Below, in pieces: positions 55,829 to 64,000 of a DNA stretch of 64,000 bases. The notes beneath the pieces were generated by a model. It did no database searches and had not been told where the DNA came from. It saw nothing but the letters and a program-made list of their open reading frames with translations. Both the position numbers and the translations under genes were made by a program. Source of the DNA: an uncultured Bacteroidales bacterium (GTDB lineage: Bacteria; Bacteroidota; Bacteroidia; Bacteroidales; Bacteroidaceae); assembly GCA_902776455.1 (NCBI GenBank), contig CACYQI010000016.1:1-64000 (forward strand), in the 5' to 3' direction. Each line of letters opens with the position of its first letter. Position 1 is the first letter of the stretch.

Positions 55829-56134
55829 TCAAGAATTATGCTTACCGACGGCAATGATGGCATCGAGGCTGTAGAACTGCGTCTGATAGTTCTTCCCGTC
55901 GGAGGCAGTTGCCGAGATTTTCTCGGTAACTGAATCCTTTACCAGTTCGCCGCTTGAAAAGATGTTCTTCAGGTGTAGTCCAACGTTATCGGTAGAGCAG
56001 TCAAACAATGTTGCCATTGCTTTCTGCGTACACCAGATGCTCTCGTCTTTGTAGAACACTTCGATGCCTTGCTCCTTTCCTTCTATCTGAAAGATAAGGA
56101 ACTCTGCTGTGCTGTTTCTGATTTCCCTTCGCAT
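55829..56134 (-). pseudogene. Truncated RhuM-family gene
   Basis: The frame begins MRREIRNSTAEFLIFQIEGK and continues FYKDESIWCTQKAMATLFDC, VGLHLKNIFSSGELVKDSVT, QFYSLDAIIAVGKHNS. This is the N-terminal third of RhuM proteins (toxin-like, often in phage or genomic islands), which normally continue after IIAVGYRVNS for another 200 residues. Here a stop follows IIAVG by four codons, so the gene is truncated. Upstream codons (to 56188) overlap a promoter-like TATCTTTA. Confidence 0.75.
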
Positions 56135-56236
56135 TGCCCAATTGCTTTGTGTCGCATTTCGGGTGTAAAGATACGACTTTTTCGGCATTTTATCAAACTT
56201 TTCTGCAAAATGCTTCGCGTTTCAGGAAAATAGTCG

Positions 56237-56244
56237 TATCTTTG
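56237..56244 (+). promoter_or_regulatory. -7 promoter box TATCTTTG of the structured RNA
   Basis: Matches TAnnTTTG and predicts a transcript start near 56250. Confidence 0.5.
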
Positions 56245-56249
56245 CGCTG

Positions 56250-56435
56250 TGTTCTTCGGAATGCATCATTTTATTTGCTCATTCGCCACACGAACTGCAA
56301 CCTCCGAAAGTGAACGGGCAATTACTAATCACAGAAGCGTGCGCATCAAGCGTAGGTTTCCCATAGTGATTAGTAGGTTGTTGCAGACCTGTGTGGCGTA
56401 TGGCGAGTCCTGCGCTTTTCTTCTCTAACAATAAG
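56250..56435 (+). ncRNA. Rod-shaped structured RNA, candidate 6S RNA (Bacteroidales-1 type)
   Basis: From the promoter at 56237 the predicted transcript folds into one long rod. CGCCACAC (56284) pairs with GTGTGGCG (56391). CTGCAA (56295) pairs with TTGCAG (56381). A one-sided internal bubble of about 20 nt (CCGAAAGTGAACGGGCAATT) follows. ACTAATCAC (56323) pairs with GTGATTAGT (56367), then comes an apical loop region. A closed stem, central bubble and distal stem in about 180 nt is the 6S RNA layout that mimics an open promoter. A weak CGCTTTTCTT/AAGAAAGCG hairpin near 56413-56441 could be the terminator. No protein frame is present. The 6S label is an inference from shape. Confidence 0.5.
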
Positions 56436-56484
56436 AAAGCGGTAGCTTAAACGGTAAACAACAATTTTTTATTATAAATAATGT

Positions 56485-56892
56485 ATGAATAGAAAAAGTT
56501 TTATGCAAGTGATGGCCATTATGTTGGTCTCTGTGTTGGGTCTTGTTGTGTCTTCGTGCAAGGGTGATGATGATCAAGACGAAATCATTAATGTAAAAGA
56601 TGCCGTAGGTACTTGGATGTGTGTCGAAAGTCAAGATACGTCAAATGGGCAAACATACAAAGGTTTGCTTGTTGGTGCGCAGATTACGATTAATAGTAAT
56701 GGTACATATACATCGACGTCTTCTAATTTCGGCTCGTCCGGTACGTATGTGATTAATAAAAATACCATTACGGCAAAGAATAACTATGGTGATACATTCG
56801 TTGTTACCGTTGTTATCAAGGATGACCGCATGACGTGGGATGGAACGTCAAGTACTGGCGTTAAGTTCCGATATGTCTTTATAAAAGAGTAA
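56485..56892 (+). CDS. Lipocalin-like lipoprotein
   Basis: A 135-residue lipoprotein with signal MNRKSFMQVMAIMLVSVLGL and lipobox VVSSC, followed by an Asp-rich segment (KGDDDQDE) that in Bacteroidetes can act as an export signal to the cell surface. The body (VGTWMCVESQDTSNGQTYKG, then ITINSNGTYTSTSSNFGSSG) has the GxW start and beta-strand pattern of lipocalin-like domains. Codon use is more AT-rich than the neighbours, suggesting transfer or low expression. Function unknown. Confidence 0.8.
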   Translation: MNRKSFMQVMAIMLVSVLGLVVSSCKGDDDQDEIINVKDAVGTWMCVESQDTSNGQTYKGLLVGAQITINSNGTYTSTSSNFGSSGTYVINKNTITAKNNYGDTFVVTVVIKDDRMTWDGTSSTGVKFRYVFIKE

Positions 56893-56954
56893 AATGGAGT
56901 AGGGAACCCTAACAAGTCGTTAAAGGGGTTTCCTGATGCCTTATGGAGCGTTCT

Positions 56955-57020
56955 CAGTACTACCGTGGGAAAACTCCAGTACTACCACGGTGGTACTGGA
57001 GTTTTCCCACGGTAGTACTG
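56955..57020. terminator. 66-bp near-perfect palindrome, three 22-bp units
   Basis: CAGTACTACCGTGGGAAAAC at the left mirrors GTTTTCCCACGGTAGTACTG at the right, with CCAGTACTACCACGGTGG in the centre. It is exactly three 22-bp units. It lies between convergent genes and ends 2 bp from the DUF6078 stop, so it may serve as a two-way terminator. Confidence 0.65.
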
Positions 57021-57022
57021 GC

Positions 57023-57457
57023 TTAGTCGCAGTAGTTGATTTGTTCCTCGTAACGGTCGAAGGGAATCGCCTCCGTGATTCCGGCTTCGTGGAGGGCTGA
57101 AATGACGGTCTCCTGCTCCTTTGGCGAGAGGGACAGACTGCCGCGACGGTAGGCGAAATACTCGTTGCGTCCGAACTCCTTAATGAGCGAATTCATGAAA
57201 GTCCGGTATTGGGCCGGGAACATTCTCTTCTGGAATCCGGTGAAGCCGTAAGCGTACTTCACGGGCTTCGAGTCGCGGTAGAACTTGCAGTTGCTGCCTT
57301 TCGCGCACTTCTTCGGGTTGATGAGGCTCAGATAGACCTCACTCTCCTGCAGGGCGGAAAGGGCAATCTGGTGCAGACATGTTGCTGCCAGGGGGCAGTC
57401 TTCGTGGAGGCAGACGGCGTAGTCTGCCGGCATGGTGGCATAGTTTCTTCTTGGCAT
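57023..57457 (-). CDS. DUF6078 family protein
   Basis: A 144-residue cytosolic protein with conserved cysteines in its N-terminal half (CLHEDCPLAATC, then KKCAKGSNCKFYRD), suggesting metal binding. GFTGFQKRMFPAQYRTFM and FGRNEYFAYRRGSLSLSPKE are hallmarks of DUF6078, which is found in Prevotella and Bacteroides. The tail ends PFDRYEEQINYCD. Function unknown. It lies just downstream of the MNT/HepT remnant on the same strand. Confidence 0.75.
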   Translation of the reverse strand: MPRRNYATMPADYAVCLHEDCPLAATCLHQIALSALQESEVYLSLINPKKCAKGSNCKFYRDSKPVKYAYGFTGFQKRMFPAQYRTFMNSLIKEFGRNEYFAYRRGSLSLSPKEQETVISALHEAGITEAIPFDRYEEQINYCD

Positions 57458-57463
57458 AGGGGG

Positions 57464-57607
57464 TTATTCTTCAATGGAAACGAGTTCGTACAAATGGTTG
57501 AGGAAGTATTCTGTTGCATCGAACAAGGGGGAAAGGTCATTTCTGATGACATCCCAAACAAGGTCTGCGTTGATGTCAAAGTAGCCGTGTGCTATGTGGT
57601 TGCGCAT
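57464..57607 (-). pseudogene. HepT-like (HEPN/DUF86) toxin, N-terminally truncated
   Basis: A 47-residue frame from an ATG at 57607 reads MRNHIAHGYFDINADLVWDV, then LSPLFDATEYFLNHL. It contains the RX4HXY motif (RNHIAHGY) that is the active site of HEPN ribonuclease toxins. A full HepT is about 110 residues, so the first 60 are missing. It starts two bases after the MNT gene stop. The deletion probably joined the MNT C-terminus to the HepT middle. The active-site motif survives but the fold should not. Confidence 0.72.
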
Positions 57608-57609
57608 GT

Positions 57610-57903
57610 CTATAAGATACGGATGCCATCGGTCTCTATTTGTTTGCGGAAGAAGGGACGGATGCCTCGATGCTCCTGTATCAGATCGACTTTGCTTTCC
57701 AGCAGTTCCTCCAAGTACATCGCAGCCGCCACATGATTGTAAAACTTGGGAGGCATAGTAACATAGATGTCCACATCGCTACCCTCGCGATGTTCATCGC
57801 GGGCCACGGAGCCGAAGATGGACAGGGAAGTGATGCCGAATCTGCGTTTCAGCTCGTCGGTATGACTCTTGATGAGTTCTATGTATTCGCTTCTTGTCTT
57901 CAT
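57610..57903 (-). CDS. MNT-domain nucleotidyltransferase antitoxin (MntA-like)
   Basis: A 97-residue minimal nucleotidyltransferase. The motif is FGSVARDEHREGSDVDIYV (GSx10DxD). In MntA/HepT pairs this enzyme AMPylates the HEPN toxin and so neutralises it. A third acidic residue lies in ESKVDLIQEH. It is followed two bases later by a truncated HepT, so it is probably now an orphan antitoxin. Promoter box TAACTTTG lies at 57960. Confidence 0.87.
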   Translation of the reverse strand: MKTRSEYIELIKSHTDELKRRFGITSLSIFGSVARDEHREGSDVDIYVTMPPKFYNHVAAAMYLEELLESKVDLIQEHRGIRPFFRKQIETDGIRIL

Positions 57904-57959
57904 GGTTCCGACTTATCTTTTGTTCTGTTCTCTGATAGAATAGTTCATTCCTCGCGAGA

Positions 57960-57967
57960 CAAAGTTA
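57960..57967 (-). promoter_or_regulatory. -7 promoter box TAACTTTG of the MNT gene
   Basis: Matches TAnnTTTG, 57 nt before the ATG. Confidence 0.5.
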
Positions 57968-58078
57968 CGTTTTTTTTCTTTATCAGCGATGAATTAGGCG
58001 AGTTTTTTAGCGTAAAGACTCAAATAAGGAACTCCAATATGCGTAAAACCGTGTTGCGACAAGTGCTGCCTTGCCCGA

Positions 58079-59248
58079 TTATTCTTCCGGCACCCATTCT
58101 TCGGGCGACTTGACGGAACTCTTGTACTCGCCGTCCTGTAGGCTTCGGCGGGCTGGGGCTGGGGTGCTGCCGCTGCTGAAGCTGCGGGCGCTGCCGCGAT
58201 ACTGCTGCCACCGCTCCATGATGAGGCGGACGTAGGCTTCCGTCTCGCTGCCGCGCATGTAGCCGTGGCGGACGTCGGGATCGCGGTAGTAACGTGGCTC
58301 GGAGAGGAGCAGGATGTAGGGCGACACTTCCTGCCAGCGCTGGTGGTCGCGGCCTGCCTTGCGGGCAAGTGTCTGCGCGTCCTGCACATGACCTACGCCG
58401 CCGTTGTAGGCGGCAAGGGCAAAGCAAATCCGCTCGTTGCCGTCCTTGATGTCCGGGAACGACTGGCTGACCTTCCTGAGATAACGTGCTGCTGCGGCAA
58501 TGTTCTGCTCGGGGTCGAAGCGTTTGTCTGCGGGTACTCCCATGGCATCGGCCGTCGAGGGCATCAACTGCATGAGTCCCTGTGCTCCCATCGACGATAT
58601 GGCTTGCGGGTCGAAGCCCGATTCCTGATAGCATTGGGCGGCAAGCAGACGCCAGTCGAGGCCGGCACTTGAGCTGTATTGGCGGAAGAGGTCGTCGTAA
58701 GCGGAGATGATGCCGTGCGCCGCATCCTGCATGACGGGGCGCATGTGGCGGCGGACGGTAACGGTCGTGCTGCTGGCCGAACTCTGTATCTGCCTGATGC
58801 GTTCAGGCTTCCACCATTCGGCAATGGCTTCGCTGAGAAGTGGCTCGTCGGGGCGCGTCTGCCATGTCGGCATCTCGAGGGCAATGAAGTCAATCTCGCC
58901 TCGCTCCAACTTGTGCAATAAAGACGTGGTGTCCGGGGAAATCTCCATCTGGAGAACAACGCCGATGCTCTGTGCAAAGGCTTCGGCAAGCAGGAACTGA
59001 AGGCCCATCCCCTTGCCGTGGTACTCGTAGTAGGTGTCGGGGCCGCTCAGAGTACCGGCTATGATTGTGCCGCTGCTCTGTATCTCGTGCAGGTCGTAAG
59101 GCCCCTCATCAGCTTCGCTCCAAATGGGGGAAGAAGGCGGAAGCTTCTCCTGCTTGGCAGTACAAGCGGCAAGGAGAAGGAGTAGAAAAAAGCCCCATTG
59201 CCATTTGTTCTGTCGGATTTGTAATCCGACAGTATTGAATATAAGCAT
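58079..59248 (-). CDS. MltF-like membrane-bound lytic transglycosylase lipoprotein
   Basis: Cuts peptidoglycan between MurNAc and GlcNAc to form anhydro-muropeptides. The signal ends in lipobox LLLAAC. Residues about 50-185 form a solute-binding-protein-like domain (GTIIAGTLSGPDTYYEYHGK, MGLQFLLAEAFAQSIGVVL), as in MltF. The C-terminal SLT domain has the catalytic Glu in QCYQESGFDPQAISS and MGAQGLMQLMPSTA, then FALAAYNGGVGHV. I chose the ATG at 59248. The codons just after it (FNTVGLQIRQNKW) are encoded by a TCGGATTTGTAATCCGA palindrome, and a longer frame to 59347 is only repeat DNA. Confidence 0.9.
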   Translation of the reverse strand: MLIFNTVGLQIRQNKWQWGFFLLLLLAACTAKQEKLPPSSPIWSEADEGPYDLHEIQSSGTIIAGTLSGPDTYYEYHGKGMGLQFLLAEAFAQSIGVVLQMEISPDTTSLLHKLERGEIDFIALEMPTWQTRPDEPLLSEAIAEWWKPERIRQIQSSASSTTVTVRRHMRPVMQDAAHGIISAYDDLFRQYSSSAGLDWRLLAAQCYQESGFDPQAISSMGAQGLMQLMPSTADAMGVPADKRFDPEQNIAAAARYLRKVSQSFPDIKDGNERICFALAAYNGGVGHVQDAQTLARKAGRDHQRWQEVSPYILLLSEPRYYRDPDVRHGYMRGSETEAYVRLIMERWQQYRGSARSFSSGSTPAPARRSLQDGEYKSSVKSPEEWVPEE

Positions 59249-59325
59249 TTTCAATGCGGTAGAAAGGTTGTTTCGGGATTGTAAATCCCTATATTCAGAA
59301 CGGTCGGATTGCAAATCCGACCGCA
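59205..59325. repeat. Cluster of GGATTnnnAATCC palindromes
   Basis: CTGTCGGATTTGTAATCCGA, CGGGATTGTAAATCCC and GGTCGGATTGCAAATCCGAC occur in a row, as at 5590. The first lies in the coding start of the transglycosylase. Confidence 0.72.
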
Positions 59326-59406
59326 CAGATACAGTGACTTGTCGCACTTCCCATTGTGATTCCTATAGAGGCACTCCCCCAAAGGGGTAGCGGGGAGCGG
59401 GGGTCT

Positions 59407-60018
59407 TTATGGTTTAATCCTATGAATAATATAGGTGCGCATGATTTCGATGGCTTGCTGGTTGTTGCCGCCTTGCGGGATGATGAGGTCGGCATACCGC
59501 TTCGTCGGCTCGATGAACTCTTCGTGCATGGGCTTCAGGACGTCGCGATAGCGGTCGAGCACCATTTGTGTAGTGCGACCACGCTCAACAGTGTCGCGCT
59601 GAATGACACGGATGAGACGTTCATCGGGGTCGGCATCGACGAAGATTTTCAAGTCCATGAGGTCGCGCAACTGCTTCTTCCACAGGGCCATGATGCCTTC
59701 GATGATGATGACCTCGCAGGGTTCCACATGCACCGTCTCGGGCAGGCGGTTGCTGATGAGGTAGCTGTAGGTGGGTTGCTCGATGCTCTTGCCTTGCCGC
59801 AAGGCCTGAATCTGCTGTGTGAGCAGCTTCCAGTCGAAAGCGTCGGGATGGTCGAAGTTGATGTGTTTGCGCTCCTCGGGAGTGAGATGCGAAGTGTCGT
59901 TGTAGTAAGAGTCCTGCGGAATGAGCGCCACACGGTCTGTCGGAAGCGTCTCGAGAATCTTCTTTACGACTGTTGTCTTGCCGGAACCTGTACCGCCGGC
60001 GATGCCGATGATATACAT
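59407..60018 (-). CDS. udk: Uridine kinase
   Basis: Cytosolic pyrimidine-salvage kinase that phosphorylates uridine and cytidine. The P-loop GIAGGTGSGKTT is at residues 5-16. LIPQDSYYNDTSHLTPEE and NFDHPDAFDWKLL are conserved substrate-binding parts. EVIIIEGIMALW is the Walker-B-like strand, and DADPDERLIRVIQRDTVERG is the lid. The length of 203 residues is typical. It lies 158 bp upstream of the transglycosylase gene with a palindrome between, and downstream of the fucosidase across a heptad-repeat gap. Confidence 0.95.
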   Translation of the reverse strand: MYIIGIAGGTGSGKTTVVKKILETLPTDRVALIPQDSYYNDTSHLTPEERKHINFDHPDAFDWKLLTQQIQALRQGKSIEQPTYSYLISNRLPETVHVEPCEVIIIEGIMALWKKQLRDLMDLKIFVDADPDERLIRVIQRDTVERGRTTQMVLDRYRDVLKPMHEEFIEPTKRYADLIIPQGGNNQQAIEIMRTYIIHRIKP

Positions 60019-60021
60019 CTT

Positions 60022-60118
60022 TGTTATTTACGATTTAACGATTTACGATTTACTATTTATCTCGCTCCATGCTCCTTGCTCCTCGCCCCTTGCTCCTCGC
60101 CCCTTGCTCCTTGCCCCT
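60022..60118. repeat. CGATTTA and TTGCTCC/TCGCCCC heptads
   Basis: ACGATTTAACGATTTACGAT-type units (60027-60058) are followed by TGCTCCTTGCTCCTCGCCCC-type units. They are single-sided, without a complementary arm nearby. Confidence 0.75.
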
Positions 60119-61462
60119 CTATTGTAAGGTAGCTGTCAGGATGCAGTCCACTGTGTCGGGACGTTTGGGCAGGAAGATGCGATAACCTCCCTGTTCGCGC
60201 TGGAACGTCAGCGGGGAGCCGTTGCTTCGCAAAGTGACCTTCGAGAGAGTGTGCCCGCTGAGCGGCAGGAAGAAGGAGAGCGGACCGCCGTTGATGCGTT
60301 TCAGTCCTTCGTTGATGACCTTTCCGTCCTTCTCCTTGTTGAGGATGTGGATGAAGAGTGTCTTGCCCTTTTGTGTCGTCACGCCCCAGTCCTGCGGTGG
60401 TACGCAGCCGCCACGCGTGTCGTAGATGGTCGAGCTGTTGGCCTCCATGAAGGCTCCAATGTGCTTCAGTCGCTCGATGGCTTCGTCGGGGAGCTGTCCG
60501 TCGGGGCGCGGACCGATGTTGAGCAGGAAGTTGGCATTCAGGCCAGCCGCTGTGACGAGTCGGCGGATGAGTTCGTCGCCGCTCTTGTAGGCTTTGTCGG
60601 TAATGCTGTAGCCCCAAGTATTGTTCATCGTCATGCACGTCTCCAATGGCAGTTGCGACACCTTCTGCTCGCCGGAGAAGCCTGCGTTGTTCTGTCCTGG
60701 CAAGTCTTGCTCGAAGAGCTGGAAGTCCTCGAGGCCGATGGGCGAGCCATGATGGTTGTTGCCGATGAGACACGTGGGTTGCAGCTTCTTGATGAGGGCA
60801 TACTGTTCGTCCAAACGCCAATCGAACTCCTTCTCCTTGTGGTCCCACATGCCGTCGAACCAGATGGCACCAATCGGACCGTAGTTCGTCAGCAACTCCG
60901 TGAGCTGCATGTTCATAAAGGCGTAGTAGCTGTCCCAGTTGGTAGTTGAAGGGTCGTGCGGACAGTTCTGACAGACGCCCATCGGGTAGTCCGTTCTTTG
61001 CCAATCCATGTGGCTGTAGTAGAGGTGGAGCTTCAGTCCGTGTTCACGGCAAGCATCGGCAAGCGACTTCAGCACATCGCGTCCGTAAGGCGTAGCTTCC
61101 ACGATGTTATAAGGACTTGCCTTCGTTCCCCACATCGAGAAACCGTCGTGGTGGCGGCTGGTAAAGGTAACGTATTGTGCGCCAGCCTCCTTGAAGAGCT
61201 GTACCCATTCGCGTGCGCTGAACCAGGCCGGACAGAAGCCGCCTGCAAGCTTTGCATACTCGTTTCGGTCGATGCGACGGTTGTGCATCACCCATTCGCC
61301 GTCGGCCAGCATAGAGTAGATGCCCCAATGGAGGAAGATGCCGAACTTGCGGTCCTGGAAGTTTTCGCGTATGCGACGTGTCTCGTCGCTGACGACAAGG
61401 CCTTGTGCTGCAACGGCAAGCGTTAGCAGAAAGGTGAGGAAGGTAAAAGCAAAGCGTCTCAT
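60119..61462 (-). CDS. GH29 alpha-L-fucosidase, exported
   Basis: A 447-residue glycosidase releasing alpha-linked fucose. The signal peptide is MRRFAFTFLTFLLTLAVAAQ. Family marks are KFGIFLHWGIYSMLADGEWV, YVTFTSRHHDGFSMWGTKAS, and nucleophile region GAIWFDGMWDH (Asp). FLLNIGPRPDGQLPDEAIER is conserved near the end of the barrel. A short C-terminal beta domain follows. The enzyme probably works with GH2, GH92 and GH109-like enzymes here on mucin or N-glycans, although the genes are dispersed. Confidence 0.94.
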   Translation of the reverse strand: MRRFAFTFLTFLLTLAVAAQGLVVSDETRRIRENFQDRKFGIFLHWGIYSMLADGEWVMHNRRIDRNEYAKLAGGFCPAWFSAREWVQLFKEAGAQYVTFTSRHHDGFSMWGTKASPYNIVEATPYGRDVLKSLADACREHGLKLHLYYSHMDWQRTDYPMGVCQNCPHDPSTTNWDSYYAFMNMQLTELLTNYGPIGAIWFDGMWDHKEKEFDWRLDEQYALIKKLQPTCLIGNNHHGSPIGLEDFQLFEQDLPGQNNAGFSGEQKVSQLPLETCMTMNNTWGYSITDKAYKSGDELIRRLVTAAGLNANFLLNIGPRPDGQLPDEAIERLKHIGAFMEANSSTIYDTRGGCVPPQDWGVTTQKGKTLFIHILNKEKDGKVINEGLKRINGGPLSFFLPLSGHTLSKVTLRSNGSPLTFQREQGGYRIFLPKRPDTVDCILTATLQ

Positions 61463-61478
61463 GTAATGAAGGAATATA

Positions 61479-61519
61479 AAAGCCCCCTCTCCTCGGAGAG
61501 GGGGTTGGGGGTGAGGCTT
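61479..61519. terminator. GC-rich palindrome between two minus-strand genes
   Basis: AAAGCCCCCTCTCC, CGGAGAGGGGGTTGG and GTGAGGCTTTT form a stem of the CTCCCC/GGGGAG family, directly after the nucleotidyltransferase stop. Confidence 0.5.
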
Positions 61520-62434
61520 TTAGAACATCTTGTCGGGGTACTGACCTGCCTTGTGGAGGGCAGCCAGCTTAGCAACAACCTCGGGACGGTCCTCGGGATA
61601 GGTGACACCGAACCACTTGCTCGTTGTGTCGAGCACTTCGCACGTTGCCTTGCCTGTCTTGATGAGGTGATCCACCATCAAGGGGATGAAGAACTCGCTC
61701 TTGAGGTTAGCCTGGTTCTTCGGGTCGGAGAGGAACGTCTTGAAGTAAGCTTCGCTGTACTCGAAGTAGTCGGGTGTGAAGCCCCAGAAGTTCATGCTGA
61801 CGGGTGTGGTGTCGGGGATGCTGACCCACTTGTCGTCATCGTCGAGGTACTGCACGACGCCGTCGCGACGTTCAATCTTCGTGCGCTCTACGACGCCGGT
61901 GAGCAGATGTGTCTTCTCGTCGTTCTCGCAGATGCCGCGGCTCACGGTACCGCTCTCGCTCAGGGTGTTATCTACGCGGAAGCCTACCATAGCATACTTG
62001 CCGGTGCTGCCTTCGGGCAGTTCGCTCAGGAACTTAGCCATCACCTTGAAGGCGTCGCGGTCGTAGAAGTCATCGCAGTTGAGCACGGCAAACGGCTCCT
62101 TGATGACATCCTTGCCCATGAGGACTGCGTGGTTCGTGCCCCAGGGCTTCTGACGGCCTTCGGGAACGGTGAAGCCTTCGGGCAGAGCGTCGAGGCTCTG
62201 GAAGCAGAGTTCGCAGGGAATGTGACCCTCGTACTTAGCGAGGATCTGAGTGCGGAACTGCTCTTCGAAGTCGTGGCGGATGACCCATACTACTTTGCCG
62301 AAGCCGGCCTGGATAGCGTCGTATATGCTATAGTCCATGATGCTCTGACCCTGAGGGCCGAGTGTATCGAGCTGCTTGAGGCCACCATAGCGGCTTCCCA
62401 TACCTGCAGCAAGGAGGAATAATGTTGGTTTCAT
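61520..62434 (-). CDS. Nucleotide-sugar pyrophosphorylase-type nucleotidyltransferase
   Basis: A GT-A fold NTP transferase of 304 residues. The signature LFLLAAGMGSRYGGLKQLD is at the N-terminus. PWGTNHAVLMGKDVI and VLNCDDFYDRDAF give the sugar-nucleotide and metal-binding (Asp-Asp) sites. No left-handed beta-helix domain follows, so it is not GlmU-like. It may activate a sugar-1-phosphate or a lipid-linked precursor, but the substrate is unknown. It is separated from the V-ATPase genes by a heptad hairpin and so may be its own unit. Confidence 0.86.
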   Translation of the reverse strand: MKPTLFLLAAGMGSRYGGLKQLDTLGPQGQSIMDYSIYDAIQAGFGKVVWVIRHDFEEQFRTQILAKYEGHIPCELCFQSLDALPEGFTVPEGRQKPWGTNHAVLMGKDVIKEPFAVLNCDDFYDRDAFKVMAKFLSELPEGSTGKYAMVGFRVDNTLSESGTVSRGICENDEKTHLLTGVVERTKIERRDGVVQYLDDDDKWVSIPDTTPVSMNFWGFTPDYFEYSEAYFKTFLSDPKNQANLKSEFFIPLMVDHLIKTGKATCEVLDTTSKWFGVTYPEDRPEVVAKLAALHKAGQYPDKMF

Positions 62435-62450
62435 CTTGTTTTTCTTTTTT

Positions 62451-62558
62451 AGTGGTTGGTGGTTGGTGGTTAGAGGTTAGAGGATAGTTTGGGATGCAGA
62501 TTAGAGACCAAAGGCGTTCTCTAACCTCTAACCTCTAACCTCTTACTTCTAACCTCTT
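62451..62558. repeat. Heptad hairpin element (AGGTTAG type) with conserved loop, reverse
   Basis: Left arm GGTTGGTGGTTAGAGGTTAG, loop 62481-62521. Read on the minus strand the loop is AGAGAACGCCTTTGG then CATCCCAAACTATCCT, matching 16261 and 20976. The right arm is CTAACCTCTAACCTCTAACC. Confidence 0.83.
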
Positions 62559-62566
62559 TAAGCTTC

Positions 62567-63359
<793 letters not shown>

Positions 63360-64000
63360 TTAACCTTTTACTGTCCTGAATGGATTGTATTCCTTGCCGC
63401 CGCCGCTGAAGTCGGCGTTCTTGAAGAACTCGACGAAGGTGAGTCGCATGGGATGCACGAAGGCACTTATCATGCTCAGGGCGAAGGTGATGCCGTGACC
63501 TGCAAGCAGGATGAGCACCATCGGGAGCCAGCGGACGAACCAAGGCATGCTGCTGGTCAGGTCGAGAGCCAACGAGTTGAACACGCCGCCAAGCACGCCG
63601 CCTGTCAGTCCGAGGGCGAAGAGGCGGATGTAGCTCAGCAGGTCGCCCAGCAAGCCGGTTGACATGCCGTAGGTTGCCCACACGCCGCCGCCGATGTTGA
63701 GCAGCGGACCGGTGATGGGGTTCTTGTAGGCCGACGGGTTGTTGTAGAGGAAGATGCCGACGACGCTCACGCCGATCAAGCCGTAGAGCACATAGATGAG
63801 TGCCTGAGGCAAAGCGACTCCGCAAGCGGGCAGACCGAAGAGCGCGATGGCAGAAAGCAGCGCCACTACCCACGAGAATGTGCCGATGGAGTAGGCAAAG
63901 CCGTAGTTCTTCCAGGCTTTGCAAGCCTTGAGCACCATGCCCAGCAGGACTTGTATGAGGCCGATGATGACGGAGAAGACCATCATGGGCGAGTAGCCGA
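63360..64000 (-). CDS. V-type ATP synthase subunit I, C-terminal part
   Basis: Stator membrane subunit of the V-type ATPase. The frame is open to the right edge (GYSPMMVFSVIIGLIQVLLG), so about 213 residues of a roughly 600-residue protein are present. Multiple membrane helices follow, and YGMSTGLLGDLLSYIRLFAL with conserved Arg is the part facing the c-ring that carries ions. GHGITFALSMISAFVHPMRL is a family hallmark. It precedes subunit K on the same strand, as in Bacteroidales V-ATPase operons. Confidence 0.93.
   Translation of the reverse strand, partial: GYSPMMVFSVIIGLIQVLLGMVLKACKAWKNYGFAYSIGTFSWVVALLSAIALFGLPACGVALPQALIYVLYGLIGVSVVGIFLYNNPSAYKNPITGPLLNIGGGVWATYGMSTGLLGDLLSYIRLFALGLTGGVLGGVFNSLALDLTSSMPWFVRWLPMVLILLAGHGITFALSMISAFVHPMRLTFVEFFKNADFSGGGKEYNPFRTVKG

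Overview
This window comes from the chromosome of a Bacteroidales bacterium, most likely a gut or rumen member of the Prevotellaceae. The basis is the set of Bacteroidetes TAnnTTTG promoter boxes (for example 5772, 14376, 19213, 33053), protein families largely confined to the phylum (DUF6078, DUF5053, putative porin, type IX sorting tails, M49 peptidase with an AlkD-like tail), a V-type ATPase, and secreted glycan-active enzymes. The species cannot be named from the sequence.

Layout. 1-5.8 kb: end of a DUF4143 ATPase, a repeat-filled gap, a secreted S9 peptidase, a PIN toxin-antitoxin pair and an AbiEii fragment. 5.8-14.4 kb: murF, tamB, an EamA transporter. 14.4-21.6 kb: C1 aminopeptidase, rbfA, lolC/E-like permease, anaerobic sulfatase maturase, GH109-like oxidoreductase, 5-formyl-THF cyclo-ligase. 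22.3-29.3 kb: TPR protein, purA, fur-like regulator, AraC-M49 peptidase operon, GDPD esterase. 29.8-41.3 kb: GH92 mannosidase, tRNA-Ala(GGC), two M6 metalloproteases, an Asp-box glycosidase, fasciclin lipoprotein. 41.4-48 kb: gene remnants, a sigma/anti-sigma cluster, a secreted TPR protein. 48.5-55.7 kb: oxidoreductase, porin with a small membrane partner, GH2 beta-galactosidase. 55.8-64 kb: truncated RhuM, a 6S-like RNA, lipocalin lipoprotein, DUF6078, MNT with truncated HepT, MltF-like transglycosylase, uridine kinase, GH29 fucosidase, nucleotidyltransferase, V-ATPase subunits K and I (cut by the window end).

How the genes fit together. GH92, GH29, GH2, GH109-like and Asp-box enzymes plus the sulfatase maturase fit use of host or plant glycans. 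The S9, M6, C1 and M49 peptidases fit peptide use. Several loci hold dead or partial toxin-antitoxin and phage-like genes.

The most unusual content is the repeats. Heptad-repeat hairpins, GC-rich palindromes, arrays with 22-bp periodicity and a composite element of about 350 bp fill most intergenic gaps. Copies also lie in frame inside at least ten protein-coding genes, including in signal peptides and type IX sorting tails. Hairpin arms differ in sequence between loci but stay complementary within a locus, while a loop of about 28-43 nt is conserved. This is the best candidate here for an undescribed system.
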